56,169 nt of DNA. It comes from a virus. The stretch is from positions 1 through 56,169 of IMG/VR virus record IMGVR_UViG_3300037587_000914. One strand, 5' to 3'. This document shows, one piece after another, positions 6,675 through 15,603 of this stretch (position 1 is its first letter; the number at the start of each line of letters is the position of its first letter). The position numbers and the translations under genes were made by a program. The notes beneath the pieces are model-generated. The model was not told where the DNA came from. It made no database searches and saw nothing but the letters and a program-made list of their open reading frames with translations.

Positions 6675-9600
6675 TCACCTAATTATCGTCTTTCTCAATT
6701 TCCAATATTTCCGTCCATGTATCCTCGTCCAATACGGCTCAAAGTTTGGCCGGCTTACTACATCCCAATTCGCTTTCTTAAGTACACCAATATCATTCCT
6801 CAACCTCGATACCAATATAGCCCCACTCGAATACGGATTCTTAGTCCCCATATTCCGGCTCAGCCTATCAAATGCATGGACGATATCACTCGCGCTGGCC
6901 ACAAACTCAACAGTCGTCCTGGTGTATGGTTCCTCATTTCCGTCAATCTCCTGCACACCTTTAGTCTTTAAGATCTCAATCAAATATTCCGGATGTTTAT
7001 ATCTAAATACCCCTTCAGGATAATCATCGTGATTTTGCGCCTTTTCATCTACATCCTTCATCTGTGCCATGCATTCCCTCACAAGTCCGTCCAACAACTT
7101 AACTATTGAATTCGAACCCGTCTCAGACTCCTTCGCCTTTGCATCCTGCACCTCAATCCACTCCTTCCAGATCTCTTTCGCGCCAGATTCAACCCCACAT
7201 TCCAAATCATCCTCTCCATAATAAGGAATATACTTCACTATCTTATCCAGCATCAACATGAGCAATGCCAGATATTCATCCGTCCTGCTCTTAGAGTGAT
7301 TTTTATACTCCTTCTTCAACACAGTGATATAATCCCTGCGCTTGTCCAGGTTAGGCAGCACGTCCTTATGGATAAACTTGAAAATCGACGACAAAATTAG
7401 ATTGCGCTTTTTAATAAGATTACCCGTTGTCTCATCTTCTACATAATCATCGGCCTTGTATTTACCAAAAAACTCAATATCATAAGTCCTATTTATCGTC
7501 TCCGCTTTCTCAAAAGGTTCGATCGCCGTTATCAACACCAGCGATCGCGGTGATTCCTGGACAGTCTCCGTCTCTGTCCCGCCAGCCCTCTTCTCCTTGC
7601 TTCCCTTTGTGGCAGCCAGTAACAAGAACTTCTCTATAGATTTTGTCATGTCCCTGGCCTCCAGGTTGTCGATCACCAGCAACGGATTCTGGCTGGATAT
7701 TGAGAAAGCGGCCGCAGTGGAAGGATCGCCCAGGTGCTCGTCACCATAGATCAATATAGACAACAGCCTTGCTGCAGTCGTCTTCCCGCAACCGGTCGCT
7801 CCGGAGAACTTCATCAACGCCATATAAGGAGAAAAATCCATTAAGAAAGCGGATATCAACCAGCACAAAATCAAATACTTCTGCTCCTTATCGCACGTAA
7901 GATTTTCAAGGACCAGCTCATTCAACACCTGCATCCCCTCGCTGATGTTACAATCAGGAAGATAATTCATAGGTAAGATCTTCTGTGATGATTTCAGGAA
8001 AACGCCCTCGGTGTTCATGCCGTTCGGGATCTCGCTGATAGATTCTGCAGAAACCCGAAGGATGTTATTCCCGGGCAGATTCAGATTTGCATAAAAAGTG
8101 TCAGTATTCCTATCCGTCTTGATCCACGTGGCAATGTCAATCTGCTTTCCGCAGATATAAGCCTCCGATGCCAGCGACTCCCACACAGATCGCCCCGGTT
8201 CCTTCGTCGGAAGCAACCCCGTCATCTTCTTCATCAAAGCATTAAAAGGCCGGTTCCCCCCGATAATATAAGTCTTGTGCTGGTACAAGAGATAGACGAC
8301 ATCAGATCTATCATAAAAAAACCTTCCGTTCCGGCTGAAATAATTATAAATAGCGGTAACTACAGTATTCGGATCAGCGTCCTTCAAATTCTTCAGATCT
8401 GCAAAATAATCCTTCAAGTCGTTCTTCAACGACTGATTAAGCTCGATCTGCTCCTCAATAGCCGACGGAGTCAACCCGAACTGCACGATCTTCTCCACAA
8501 ACACCAGCTTTTCCGCCTCCACCAACTCCGCCAGCGCCGCGAAAACTCCCCGTTCTTTTAATGCATTTAATCTATTATCCAGCCCGTCCAGCTTCCCAAT
8601 CTCAGCCAATTCCCACGTCAGATAATCAACCGACTCAAGCTGCAGCCGCTTGACCTCCTTCTTTTTATCGCCGTCAAAAACCTTCAAATAATCGTCAGGA
8701 TCATCGCCATCCTTACCATACGTGATAATCCGTATATTCGACACATCTGCCAGCTCAGTGCAAATCTTCCTGATATACCCCTTACCCTTTGCATACAACT
8801 TCTTCTCATCCGCATCATTATCAAGCCATAGATAAATATGCTTATGTGCCGCATTAGTCCTGAGCCACTTAATCTGATAATCCGCTGGCCCTCCTATAAT
8901 CCCCACTACATGATCAACACCGGCAGACATGACACCCAGCAGATCATTCTCCCCCTCTACCACAATAATCTCGCTAAATCTGTCAAACACCGCCTGATTA
9001 TAAAAACGCCACTGCTTTGCCCTGGCACTGGCCGGTAACTGATACTCCAGCTTTCCCTCCGGATCCTTCATAGTAAAATGATCTACCCTGTCGCCATTCA
9101 CATGCGGGAATATAGCCAGCCCCTTGCGGAAAAAGTCTACAAGCACAGTTCTATCATTCTTCTTATCCTCCCAATCCTTCCCGAGATTCGAAGCCTTAAT
9201 AACTGCATCGTCAAAACCCTTACCCCTCAGATGGTCCACCAGACAGCCATCTGCCCAGCCCACCTTCATCGTATTTAGCACGTCCTCGCTATGCTTGCGC
9301 TTCTTGACGAAATAATCCTTACCGCCATTTTCAAGGAAATGCCCGTGATAATACTCCGCCGCCTCAATAAAAATCTTCTCCTTGACCGACAATTTTTGCG
9401 CCGGAAGCTTCTTCCGCTTTTTTGCGTCTTCTATTTCTATATTGGCATACTTCGCCGCCGTCCTCAACTGCTCCCCCTTATCATCTATCGTCAGATACTT
9501 CTCGATGAAGGCAAACACATCCCCCTTCTCAGAGCACTGAAAACACGTGAAAAACTTCTCCTGCAGGCTGAAACAGCTATGGCCGCCACAAAACGGACAC

Positions 9601-9695
9601 TCCTCCAGATGCTTCCCCTTCAACTTCAACCCCGTCTCCTGCATTACAAACCCCGGGAGATCAATCGCCTCTTTTACCGATTCAAAATCATTCAT
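6675..9695 (-). CDS. DNA primase-helicase
   Basis: 1006 residues. A CHC2-type zinc finger has CPFC at 33-36 and CFQC at 51-54. A TOPRIM catalytic domain has Glu248 in VVEGEND and the DND pair at 292-294. After a linker comes an ATPase with Walker A GATGCGKT at 632-639 and Walker B LLVIDN at 671-676. It would synthesise primers and unwind DNA at the phage fork. It is close to the iteron region (two genes downstream in transcription), supporting origin function there. Full length for a fused phage primase-helicase, no sign of damage. Gene start is the ATG at 9695, 15 nt after the methylase stop. Confidence 0.92.
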   Translation of the reverse strand: MNDFESVKEAIDLPGFVMQETGLKLKGKHLEECPFCGGHSCFSLQEKFFTCFQCSEKGDVFAFIEKYLTIDDKGEQLRTAAKYANIEIEDAKKRKKLPAQKLSVKEKIFIEAAEYYHGHFLENGGKDYFVKKRKHSEDVLNTMKVGWADGCLVDHLRGKGFDDAVIKASNLGKDWEDKKNDRTVLVDFFRKGLAIFPHVNGDRVDHFTMKDPEGKLEYQLPASARAKQWRFYNQAVFDRFSEIIVVEGENDLLGVMSAGVDHVVGIIGGPADYQIKWLRTNAAHKHIYLWLDNDADEKKLYAKGKGYIRKICTELADVSNIRIITYGKDGDDPDDYLKVFDGDKKKEVKRLQLESVDYLTWELAEIGKLDGLDNRLNALKERGVFAALAELVEAEKLVFVEKIVQFGLTPSAIEEQIELNQSLKNDLKDYFADLKNLKDADPNTVVTAIYNYFSRNGRFFYDRSDVVYLLYQHKTYIIGGNRPFNALMKKMTGLLPTKEPGRSVWESLASEAYICGKQIDIATWIKTDRNTDTFYANLNLPGNNILRVSAESISEIPNGMNTEGVFLKSSQKILPMNYLPDCNISEGMQVLNELVLENLTCDKEQKYLILCWLISAFLMDFSPYMALMKFSGATGCGKTTAARLLSILIYGDEHLGDPSTAAAFSISSQNPLLVIDNLEARDMTKSIEKFLLLAATKGSKEKRAGGTETETVQESPRSLVLITAIEPFEKAETINRTYDIEFFGKYKADDYVEDETTGNLIKKRNLILSSIFKFIHKDVLPNLDKRRDYITVLKKEYKNHSKSRTDEYLALLMLMLDKIVKYIPYYGEDDLECGVESGAKEIWKEWIEVQDAKAKESETGSNSIVKLLDGLVRECMAQMKDVDEKAQNHDDYPEGVFRYKHPEYLIEILKTKGVQEIDGNEEPYTRTTVEFVASASDIVHAFDRLSRNMGTKNPYSSGAILVSRLRNDIGVLKKANWDVVSRPNFEPYWTRIHGRKYWKLRKTIIR

Positions 9696-9710
9696 AGTTT
9701 ATTTTGTATA

Positions 9711-10712
9711 TTAATTGTTATGGATAGAAGCAAGCACCGTACGGGCTAAAACACTGGCCATCATCGGAGGGATAGCGTTTGCCACTTGCTGCCATCTTTC
9801 CTCATGCAGGCCCAAAAAAACATAATCTTCCGGAAAACTCTGCGCTCTGCATGCCTCCAGAAAAGACACATTCCGTAATACGCCATTGTCCCATACCAAG
9901 GTAGAATGTGACGACGCTCCAGACCCGCGATACATGACTCCTAGTACCGTCATCATCATGTCTTCATCGTCAATTATCTGCACAGAAAAGCCATTGCCTC
10001 TGGCACTATGCCTTCCATACCGCCTAAGCACACCCTTTAGAGCCTTTGCCGTAAGTGGCTTCATCCCCAAACCATCTCTTATTTTGCCAAAACGAACATA
10101 CTCTTCCTTCATATCAAACAAACTACGTTTCTTAGTATGGGTTGGCTCCGGAAAAACAATATTATCCCTTAATGATGCTATCCCCCAAAGCCGTAATCTG
10201 CGTTGTGGTATCCCATAATCCGCCACATTTAAAACTTGCCACTCTGTGCTATAACCACACTCCTGAAGCTTATAATTTAAGTAATCAAAACCATTACTAC
10301 TTTTATACTCACGCACATTCTCAAAGATTATTGTTTCCGGTAATAATTGCATAAGAACATCCGCAACACTTTCTGAAATATCACGCTCATCATTTTCCAA
10401 AAGCCGCTTTCCAATTCTCGTGAAAGGCTGACAAGGAATACCGCAAAACACCAAATCTACCTTATCAAGACCGGCAGTATTCAGCTTCCGGATATCAGTC
10501 CTAAACATATTTACATCACGGTGATTGTACCTGGCAGTCTCAACAGCAGCTTCGTTATAATCTAACGCCCACACTGGACGTATTCCTGCCATCTTTACTC
10601 CTAATATATCCCCCCCAGCACCACAACATATATGCCCCGACCTCACACTACTGTCAGAGTAGCTGCTATTGTCACCACCTATCTCAAATTTTAATCCTAA
10701 TTCTCTGGTCAT
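9711..10712 (-). CDS. C5-cytosine DNA methyltransferase (Dcm type)
   Basis: 333 residues, typical length. Motif I is CCGAGGD (29-35), motif IV is GIPCQPF with catalytic Cys94, motif VI is ENV (131-133), and motif VIII is GIPQRRLRL. It transfers methyl from S-adenosylmethionine to C5 of cytosine in a specific site, probably to evade host restriction; the target is unknown. No partner endonuclease is nearby. Its ATG overlaps the TGA of the gene at 10709. Confidence 0.92.
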   Translation of the reverse strand: MTRELGLKFEIGGDNSSYSDSSVRSGHICCGAGGDILGVKMAGIRPVWALDYNEAAVETARYNHRDVNMFRTDIRKLNTAGLDKVDLVFCGIPCQPFTRIGKRLLENDERDISESVADVLMQLLPETIIFENVREYKSSNGFDYLNYKLQECGYSTEWQVLNVADYGIPQRRLRLWGIASLRDNIVFPEPTHTKKRSLFDMKEEYVRFGKIRDGLGMKPLTAKALKGVLRRYGRHSARGNGFSVQIIDDEDMMMTVLGVMYRGSGASSHSTLVWDNGVLRNVSFLEACRAQSFPEDYVFLGLHEERWQQVANAIPPMMASVLARTVLASIHNN

Positions 10713-11158
10713 AAGCTAATTAATTCTTGTATTTGTGCTGTAAATTTAATGAGATAATTAGTTTCTATTCGGCTCAAATCTTGCCACCTTGGCACGTCCG
10801 GAGGAGCCTCTTCATGTGTTGTTTCGTACGCTTTTTTTGCTAAATATTCGGGCGTATAACCAACCGCTTGAGGTTTTTTATACTTCCTATGAGTTATCTG
10901 GTACATTGCAGGAGTCACATGATTTAGTGCCTCTAAAAATTTAATATCATCACCTAATAGCTCACACAACACAATCCTTGCCTCTTCTAGCCGATCAATG
11001 TCGCCCTGTGGCACAACAACCGCTTCATCCGGCTTGCCAGGCTCCTGCGATTCTACAGAATCATTGACATGCGTAACGTCATTGCCAAATTCCCGGATAT
11101 CATCTTCCTCAGAATACCCAATACCTTCAGGATGATCATTTTCACATTTATCTTTCAT
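10709..11158 (-). CDS. Hypothetical protein, 149 aa, partly duplicated from neighbour
   Basis: Acidic N-terminus (MKDKCENDHPEGIGYSEEDD) and a helical C-terminal half. Its ribosome-binding site and first codons (GGAGAATGGAATAGATG) and an internal EPGKPDEA segment repeat those of the next gene upstream (11177-11812), so the two share duplicated pieces. Coupled by ATGA to the cytosine methylase. Function unknown. Confidence 0.6.
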   Translation of the reverse strand: MKDKCENDHPEGIGYSEEDDIREFGNDVTHVNDSVESQEPGKPDEAVVVPQGDIDRLEEARIVLCELLGDDIKFLEALNHVTPAMYQITHRKYKKPQAVGYTPEYLAKKAYETTHEEAPPDVPRWQDLSRIETNYLIKFTAQIQELISL

Positions 11159-11176
11159 CTATTCCATTCTCCTTGT

Positions 11177-11812
11177 TTATGTGGATACAATTAGGTGCAA
11201 ACCGTCCTCCTGCCTTTCAATCCGATCTCCCCAATCGACATATACCCTTTTACCACGATAATCTACTAATGGAAGACACCTGGAATTACACGGCTGGCAA
11301 CCACGAGGTCCATTGTCTTCATATTCACCATGGTCCTGACATATTGGACACGGAGGAACATCACCTATAAATTTAGCAACTTCTCGGCAATTATCCGGAG
11401 AACTTGTGTATACGATAAAGTCATCTCGCAATTCACCGTTATCCTGGCATGTCTCAACTCCACCCCACCAATAAATCATGTCACCCTCTTCTACATCCCA
11501 CTGTTCCCTAATATCCATACCATGCTTCTCTTCATTATAAGGAACATGTTCAATCAACTTATGTTTTACCGCCAGATTCGCAAGTTCATAAATAGTTTCG
11601 TCACCCGATCCATCGCCCACTGATTCCTTTATCACACCTAACACCGCTTTGCCAAAAGAGGCACAACCATCCGCTTCACACGGCTTGCCAGGCTCATTAC
11701 TTGACGGTGTCTCTTTTCCGCAACGAGTACATTTCCCGTCCTTAATGACATCGGGATAATATTGAGTCCAGTTGCGTACACCTTTTAAGCGACATATACA
11801 TTTATCTTCCAT
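11177..11812 (-). CDS. Hypothetical protein with two zinc-binding clusters
   Basis: 211 residues. An N-terminal cluster (CIC ... CTRC, residues 4-31) and a second one in the C-terminal half (CPIC ... CQPC ... C, about 153-180) suggest two zinc sites. Between them is an all-acidic helical segment and EGDMIYWW. The leader contains a family D-like CGCAAAGGAAGGAGAATAG ribosome-binding site. No family recognised. Confidence 0.6.
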   Translation of the reverse strand: MEDKCICRLKGVRNWTQYYPDVIKDGKCTRCGKETPSSNEPGKPCEADGCASFGKAVLGVIKESVGDGSGDETIYELANLAVKHKLIEHVPYNEEKHGMDIREQWDVEEGDMIYWWGGVETCQDNGELRDDFIVYTSSPDNCREVAKFIGDVPPCPICQDHGEYEDNGPRGCQPCNSRCLPLVDYRGKRVYVDWGDRIERQEDGLHLIVST

Positions 11813-11839
11813 CTATTCTATTCTCCTTCCTTTGCGTGA

Positions 11840-12142
11840 TTAAAACCCTTTGTTGCCTATAGCATCTTCATCACTTGGAGGCGGAGGTGGAGGCGGTGCA
11901 GCCGGCTTTGGCGGTATATATTTACCAAGCACTGCATACTCATTCGCGACACTTTTAGACGGTGCGCATTTTTGGCAAAGATACCGCCAACGTCCAGCGC
12001 CATTGAAAAACGGCCCTGTCAAAAACCGAAACCCTTTTTCCCTGCGAAAGTCCCTTTTGCAACATGAGCATTTCTGTCAAAAAAACAACCCATAATGCTT
12101 ATAAATTCCATGGTCATATTGCTTAACGTGTTCTCTCTTCAT
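11840..12142 (-). pseudogene. Small Cys-rich, Pro-rich gene, apparently interrupted
   Basis: The open part at 11840-12022 has a CxxC pair and a run of prolines (PKPAAPPPPPPP) near its end, but no convincing start of its own; coding-like sequence with further cysteines continues upstream towards an ATG with a good site near 12142. It looks like one small zinc-ribbon gene with about one break, or a gene using an unusual expression signal. The leader is a D repeat (12147-12181). Confidence 0.4.
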
Positions 12143-12146
12143 TTTT

Positions 12147-12181
12147 ATCCTTTCTTTGCGCTCTCTGCGTCTTTGCGGTGA
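12147..12181. repeat. Family D repeat
   Basis: Copy between the adenine methylase stop and the small gene downstream, oriented so that GCAAAGAAAGGA precedes the start near 12142 on the coding strand. Confidence 0.7.
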
Positions 12182-12187
12182 GAAATC

Positions 12188-13039
12188 CTAATTCCCCACA
12201 TCCACAAACGCCATAATCTTCTGCATCTGCATCTCACTGCAGGCCGGATTTAGCCAGACCACCTCAGTTCGTACCGCCGTGCCTCTTCCTGCGCTGATCC
12301 GTGCCGGTGTCGAGTGTCGTGTCCAAGTGCTCAACATATCGTTATAGATGTCACTGTCATAGCCTGACAGCACTACCAACCCGGTAACCCGATTTAGCCG
12401 CTCCAGCAGCTGGATATGATCATCATCCGTTAATTCATGGTTGTAATATCTACTCGAACCAATATTCCTGGTGGAATGTACGTAAGGTGGATCTACATAA
12501 TACAAGGTATTCTCTCGATCGTGATTTTCAATAACCTCTATCGCCGATTTGTTCTCGACGACTACTGATTGCATCCGTTTAGCGAATACAGAGATCTGGC
12601 TTGGATACTTGGCCCAGAGATGCGCTGCCGTTCCATATTTCCGAGCGCTATCGATGCGGAATCCGGTCTTATGCTTGGTAGCACCTGCAGAACCAAAGCC
12701 CTGGTGTGCTCTAATCAATGTACGCCTGGCACGCTCTACTGGATCTTCTGTCAGTTCGTAGCTAATATCAAACTCAGCGCGGGCGTAGGGCGTCACTAAT
12801 AAAAGCCTAAGCAGCTCATCAACTGAGGCTTTGTCCTGCAGCACACGAAAGACATTAACAATATCCCCATCAAGATCGTTATAGACTTCACTCATCGATC
12901 GCGGCTTCTGTAACAAGACCCCAGCTGCACCACCAAACGGCTCAACATAAGTGTAATGCTCCGGAAAAAACGACATGATCCATGGCGCAATCCTGAACTT
13001 ACCTCCGTGATATCTCATTACCGGATGTCGAATCTTCAT
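12188..13039 (-). CDS. DNA adenine methyltransferase, D12 class (Dam-like)
   Basis: 283 residues. Motif I-like VEPFGGAAGV at 32-41 binds S-adenosylmethionine; motif IV DPPY at 183-186 is catalytic; the N-terminus RYHGGKFRIAPWI is usual for phage D12 enzymes. It would methylate N6 of adenine; GATC is the best-known target of the class but specificity cannot be read here. A GATC array lies next to the terminase genes (172-249), which gives it a possible role in packaging control as well as restriction evasion. A GGTGGG site precedes the ATG. Confidence 0.92.
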   Translation of the reverse strand: MKIRHPVMRYHGGKFRIAPWIMSFFPEHYTYVEPFGGAAGVLLQKPRSMSEVYNDLDGDIVNVFRVLQDKASVDELLRLLLVTPYARAEFDISYELTEDPVERARRTLIRAHQGFGSAGATKHKTGFRIDSARKYGTAAHLWAKYPSQISVFAKRMQSVVVENKSAIEVIENHDRENTLYYVDPPYVHSTRNIGSSRYYNHELTDDDHIQLLERLNRVTGLVVLSGYDSDIYNDMLSTWTRHSTPARISAGRGTAVRTEVVWLNPACSEMQMQKIMAFVDVGN

Positions 13040-13084
13040 AACTTCCCACCAATATAAAGAATAAAATTTTTCATGATTTTCTTT

Positions 13085-13375
13085 TCAAGATTTCACGGTG
13101 CAGTAATTTCCACACACTTGATAAAGCCAATTTTCATATTTAATCCGTAATTTTCTTTCACGCTCGTGATAATGATCAATGTCTCTACTGGAATATTCCT
13201 TCTGCAAAAGCTTAACGCCTGGTGTCTGAAATCGATTTCTTGTGTTTTCACGGTCATATACCACTAACGACATATCCAGTAATTCCCGACTCAGATCGCT
13301 GGTAGATTTCATAATCGGGTGTTGCATTGCCAACACCTTTTTTGTAAATTCTTTTTTTGTTTTTACTGTATCCAT
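13085..13375 (-). CDS. Hypothetical protein, 96 aa
   Basis: Charged, probably helical (KLLQKEYSSRDIDHYHERER), with two Cys near the end. Its leader at 13381-13408 is a D repeat. No family recognised. Confidence 0.55.
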   Translation of the reverse strand: MDTVKTKKEFTKKVLAMQHPIMKSTSDLSRELLDMSLVVYDRENTRNRFQTPGVKLLQKEYSSRDIDHYHERERKLRIKYENWLYQVCGNYCTVKS

Positions 13376-13380
13376 TTGTT

Positions 13381-13408
13381 TCTTTGCGTTCTCTGCGACT
13401 TTGCGTGA
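13381..13408. repeat. Family D repeat
   Basis: Copy immediately upstream of the start at 13375; on the coding strand it reads CGCAGAGAACGCAAAGAAAC before the ATG. Confidence 0.7.
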
Positions 13409-13421
13409 TTATTCCATGAAT

Positions 13422-13610
13422 TTATCTTACTTTTATTTCATTAGCACTTGCAGGAAACACAGAAAGAGCGTGATCATCACCCTGCTTACTTATACGGAAA
13501 ACGGAGTCAGGTTCATGAGTGATGACATAACTATTTTCCCCAATCTCAAATTCAATCCTCTCCACATTTTGATGCATGTGCTTACAATTTCCAAGTCGTG
13601 TTATCTTCAT
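13422..13610 (-). CDS. Hypothetical protein, 62 aa
   Basis: Starts MKITRLGNCKHMHQN and then has alternating beta strands (RIEFEIGENSYVITH). Small beta-rich protein, unknown role, 12 nt after the next gene upstream. Confidence 0.55.
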   Translation of the reverse strand: MKITRLGNCKHMHQNVERIEFEIGENSYVITHEPDSVFRISKQGDDHALSVFPASANEIKVR

Positions 13611-13622
13611 ATCGCCCCTTTA

Positions 13623-14045
13623 TTAGCCTAATCCATTTCTACCAAAGCCGAATGCTTCAAGCGCGTCTTCCACCGTTAAGTCTTCTGACCGTACTCCCAT
13701 TAAATAATGTCTGCCATTCGACAGGCTTTCGTTCATTTTAGAGGATTTTTCCTCTGAGATCTTAGCGTCTTCCTGTCCTCGGCGCAGTTTGTCCGGGGAG
13801 CGTGATAACCTCTCATTAAAAGCCCTGGCGATTTCATTACCCAAAGCAGTAGCAGCTTCAAACGACTCCTTAGCATCAACCATACTGTCAGTATCAAAAA
13901 GCATAATCTGAGCGAAGGGAATATTCATATTGGCTTTTATACACAGATTCACCGACGAGTATTTATTCTTCGGAACACACACAATCTCCAACTCATCCAA
14001 CGGGATATCACCATCAACACAACTACTGATAAATTTAATATTCAT
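13623..14045 (-). CDS. Hypothetical protein with in-frame family G repeat
   Basis: 140 residues from ATG 14045 (MNIKFISSCVDGDIPL); the frame is open to 14069. Around residues 80-95 a segment SPDKLRRGQED is the translation of a family G repeat (13770-13802), apparently inserted without disturbing the frame. The C-terminal ESLSNGRHYLMGVRSEDLTV part looks like a small interaction motif. Function unknown. Confidence 0.6.
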   Translation of the reverse strand: MNIKFISSCVDGDIPLDELEIVCVPKNKYSSVNLCIKANMNIPFAQIMLFDTDSMVDAKESFEAATALGNEIARAFNERLSRSPDKLRRGQEDAKISEEKSSKMNESLSNGRHYLMGVRSEDLTVEDALEAFGFGRNGLG

Positions 14046-14172
14046 TATTTTCTCCTTTTGGGCGAACACATAGGTTAGCCCCTACATTAAAATCCCTTTA
14101 AATCCCAAATCTGAAATCGTAATTCGTAAATCATCTCATCCTTTGCGTTCTTGGCGTAATTATTCTGTTTGC
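14046..14172. repeat. Repeat cluster: A, E and D families
   Basis: A family A palindrome (14060-14085), E words (aaatcccaaatctgaaatcg, about 14095-14130) and a D copy (about 14140-14162) fill the gap. No gene seen. Confidence 0.65.
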
Positions 14173-14364
14173 TTAAACAAAAAACTTACACCACCCGGCC
14201 GCCTCTACGCTCATACCCAACTTGTTACACCTCGGCACCTTGATATCGACCGAATGTGAACACAGAAGACAATTCTCCCGCAGATTCCCCATCTCAGCGT
14301 CATACTGTGCGGTCTTCCTCGCCTCCACAAACTCCTTTGATTCATCATCATAAGCCATAAACAA
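14173..14364 (-). CDS. Small zinc-binding protein, 63 aa
   Basis: Cys ligands in CLLCSHS, PRCNKLG and GWCKFF give a four-Cys pattern typical of little phage and bacterial zinc proteins. Unknown function; ends against the E/D repeat cluster. Confidence 0.6.
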   Translation of the reverse strand: MFMAYDDESKEFVEARKTAQYDAEMGNLRENCLLCSHSVDIKVPRCNKLGMSVEAAGWCKFFV

Positions 14365-14370
14365 ATACTC

Positions 14371-14601
14371 CTATACAACCTCAACTGTTTCGTTCCTGGA
14401 AAAAGCTTCTCTTTCATGGTATCGCTTATCACCGTTGTAAACTTCTCCAAGAGTAACACGGTGCAAATTGTGACAGACCGTGTTTACAATCCTTTCGGGA
14501 TCCATACACTCATCGCCACACACCGGGCATGTCCAAGCACCATAAATTTCTCCTTTTATTCTGCTCATTGATTTTTCATTAAACCTCAATCTTTTGTCCA
14601 T
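14371..14601 (-). CDS. Zinc-finger-like small protein
   Basis: 76 residues if started at 14601, or 65 from ATG 14568 (MSRIKGEIYGAWTCPVCGD). CPVC, then C...C...H in the middle, suggest one zinc site. It overlaps the upstream gene by 23 bases with the longer start. Function unknown. Confidence 0.55.
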   Translation of the reverse strand: MDKRLRFNEKSMSRIKGEIYGAWTCPVCGDECMDPERIVNTVCHNLHRVTLGEVYNGDKRYHEREAFSRNETVEVV

Positions 14602-14941
14602 ACTTCCAATTGTCTATATATTCCTGATCTTGTTTTTTTACTTCATCAGGCAATGTTGACGGTGGTCGATATGTCTTGCCTTCATGTTTCGTAGCAACTG
14701 CGATCTTCCTGCCATTTGCAATTAAATAATTTTGACTAACCTTTTTATATGCCGCTTGCCTATCTTCCAACAGTTTACTTGTTGGTGCATCTTCACCTGA
14801 ACCCAGCATTCCACCCGTAAAACCACAATAAGGGTACCAATACTCTGCACCAGAAAATGCAAAAGTCCAAATTAGCGGTACTTGATAATCTTCGTGGCTA
14901 TAATCATTACAGATTTTAATTGTTTTTTTATCCATACTCAT
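14579..14941 (-). CDS. Hypothetical protein, 120 aa
   Basis: Contains aromatic-rich AEYWYPYCGFTGGMLG and a basic C-terminal half with PPSTLPDEVKKQDQEYID. The strong AAAGGAGGG site before the ATG lies inside a D repeat (14944-14965). No family recognised. Confidence 0.6.
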   Translation of the reverse strand: MSMDKKTIKICNDYSHEDYQVPLIWTFAFSGAEYWYPYCGFTGGMLGSGEDAPTSKLLEDRQAAYKKVSQNYLIANGRKIAVATKHEGKTYRPPSTLPDEVKKQDQEYIDNWKYGQKIEV

Positions 14942-14943
14942 CC

Positions 14944-14992
14944 CTCCTTTGCGTTCTTAGCGGCTCTTGTCCTCGGCGCCTTTTGTCCGGGG
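14944..14992. repeat. Adjacent family D and G repeats
   Basis: The D copy supplies the ribosome-binding site of the 14941 start and the stop of the upstream gene; the G copy encodes the tail (TPPRTKGAEDKSR) of that upstream gene. Confidence 0.75.
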
Positions 14993-15304
14993 AGGCGTGA
15001 TATCCTCTTCACCCTCTAACCGCCGAACACACTGTTCTGCATCAAAAAGCCTTGTTATGCTATAGCCCCGCCCAAAGCGGCCGTCCCACATCCTCATCTC
15101 TCGATAAGCATTCAACAACAACTGATCACGGTCAGGTGCTTCCGGACATTCAGGCCATTTAATACCATCAAATTTATAACTACACCATGGCCGCTTGCAC
15201 CTACTCGGTGTTGTAACGTCATGTTTTTCACCCTCGTATTCCAGATCGTGATAACCAAACCTGCACCTAATCCAGTTAATTACCCGTTTCAAAAAATCTT
15301 TCAT
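14957..15304 (-). CDS. Cys-rich protein, paralogue of 15600-16010
   Basis: 115 residues. The N-terminal 60 residues match the gene two places upstream: W(I/V)xCRFGYHDL, then TPxxC and CxYK. Both probably carry one zinc site. The C-terminus is read from G and D repeats. Its ATG overlaps the upstream stop (ATGA). Function unknown. Confidence 0.65.
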   Translation of the reverse strand: MKDFLKRVINWIRCRFGYHDLEYEGEKHDVTTPSRCKRPWCSYKFDGIKWPECPEAPDRDQLLLNAYREMRMWDGRFGRGYSITRLFDAEQCVRRLEGEEDITPPRTKGAEDKSR

Positions 15305-15603
15305 GATATAATTGATCTCCTGTATATTGGTTTATACTTATTCCTTCTGTTCCAATTGCTTGTTTGGCTCTTTGAGTTTTTTATTATTAATTCATTATCT
15401 TTGAATACCTCACTGTCCCTCAGTATATTGGAAAATACTACGATTTTCTCCGTTGTACCTCTTGCTGCTGTGCCTATAGACGCACAGGCGTCTGTTAATC
15501 TTTCAATTACTTGTGCCCGTTGAATCGCATAAGCAATTGCTGCATGCTTTAACCCTTCAAGATGGCCAATCAATAACAGGTTAGTATTACTATCATTCCT
15601 CAT
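15301..15603 (-). CDS. Hypothetical helical protein, 100 aa
   Basis: Helical first half (LEGLKHAAIAYAIQRAQVIE) and a basic, Asn/Arg-rich end. It lies between the two paralogous Cys-rich genes and is coupled to both by ATGA overlaps. No family recognised. Confidence 0.6.
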   Translation of the reverse strand: MRNDSNTNLLLIGHLEGLKHAAIAYAIQRAQVIERLTDACASIGTAARGTTEKIVVFSNILRDSEVFKDNELIIKNSKSQTSNWNRRNKYKPIYRRSIIS

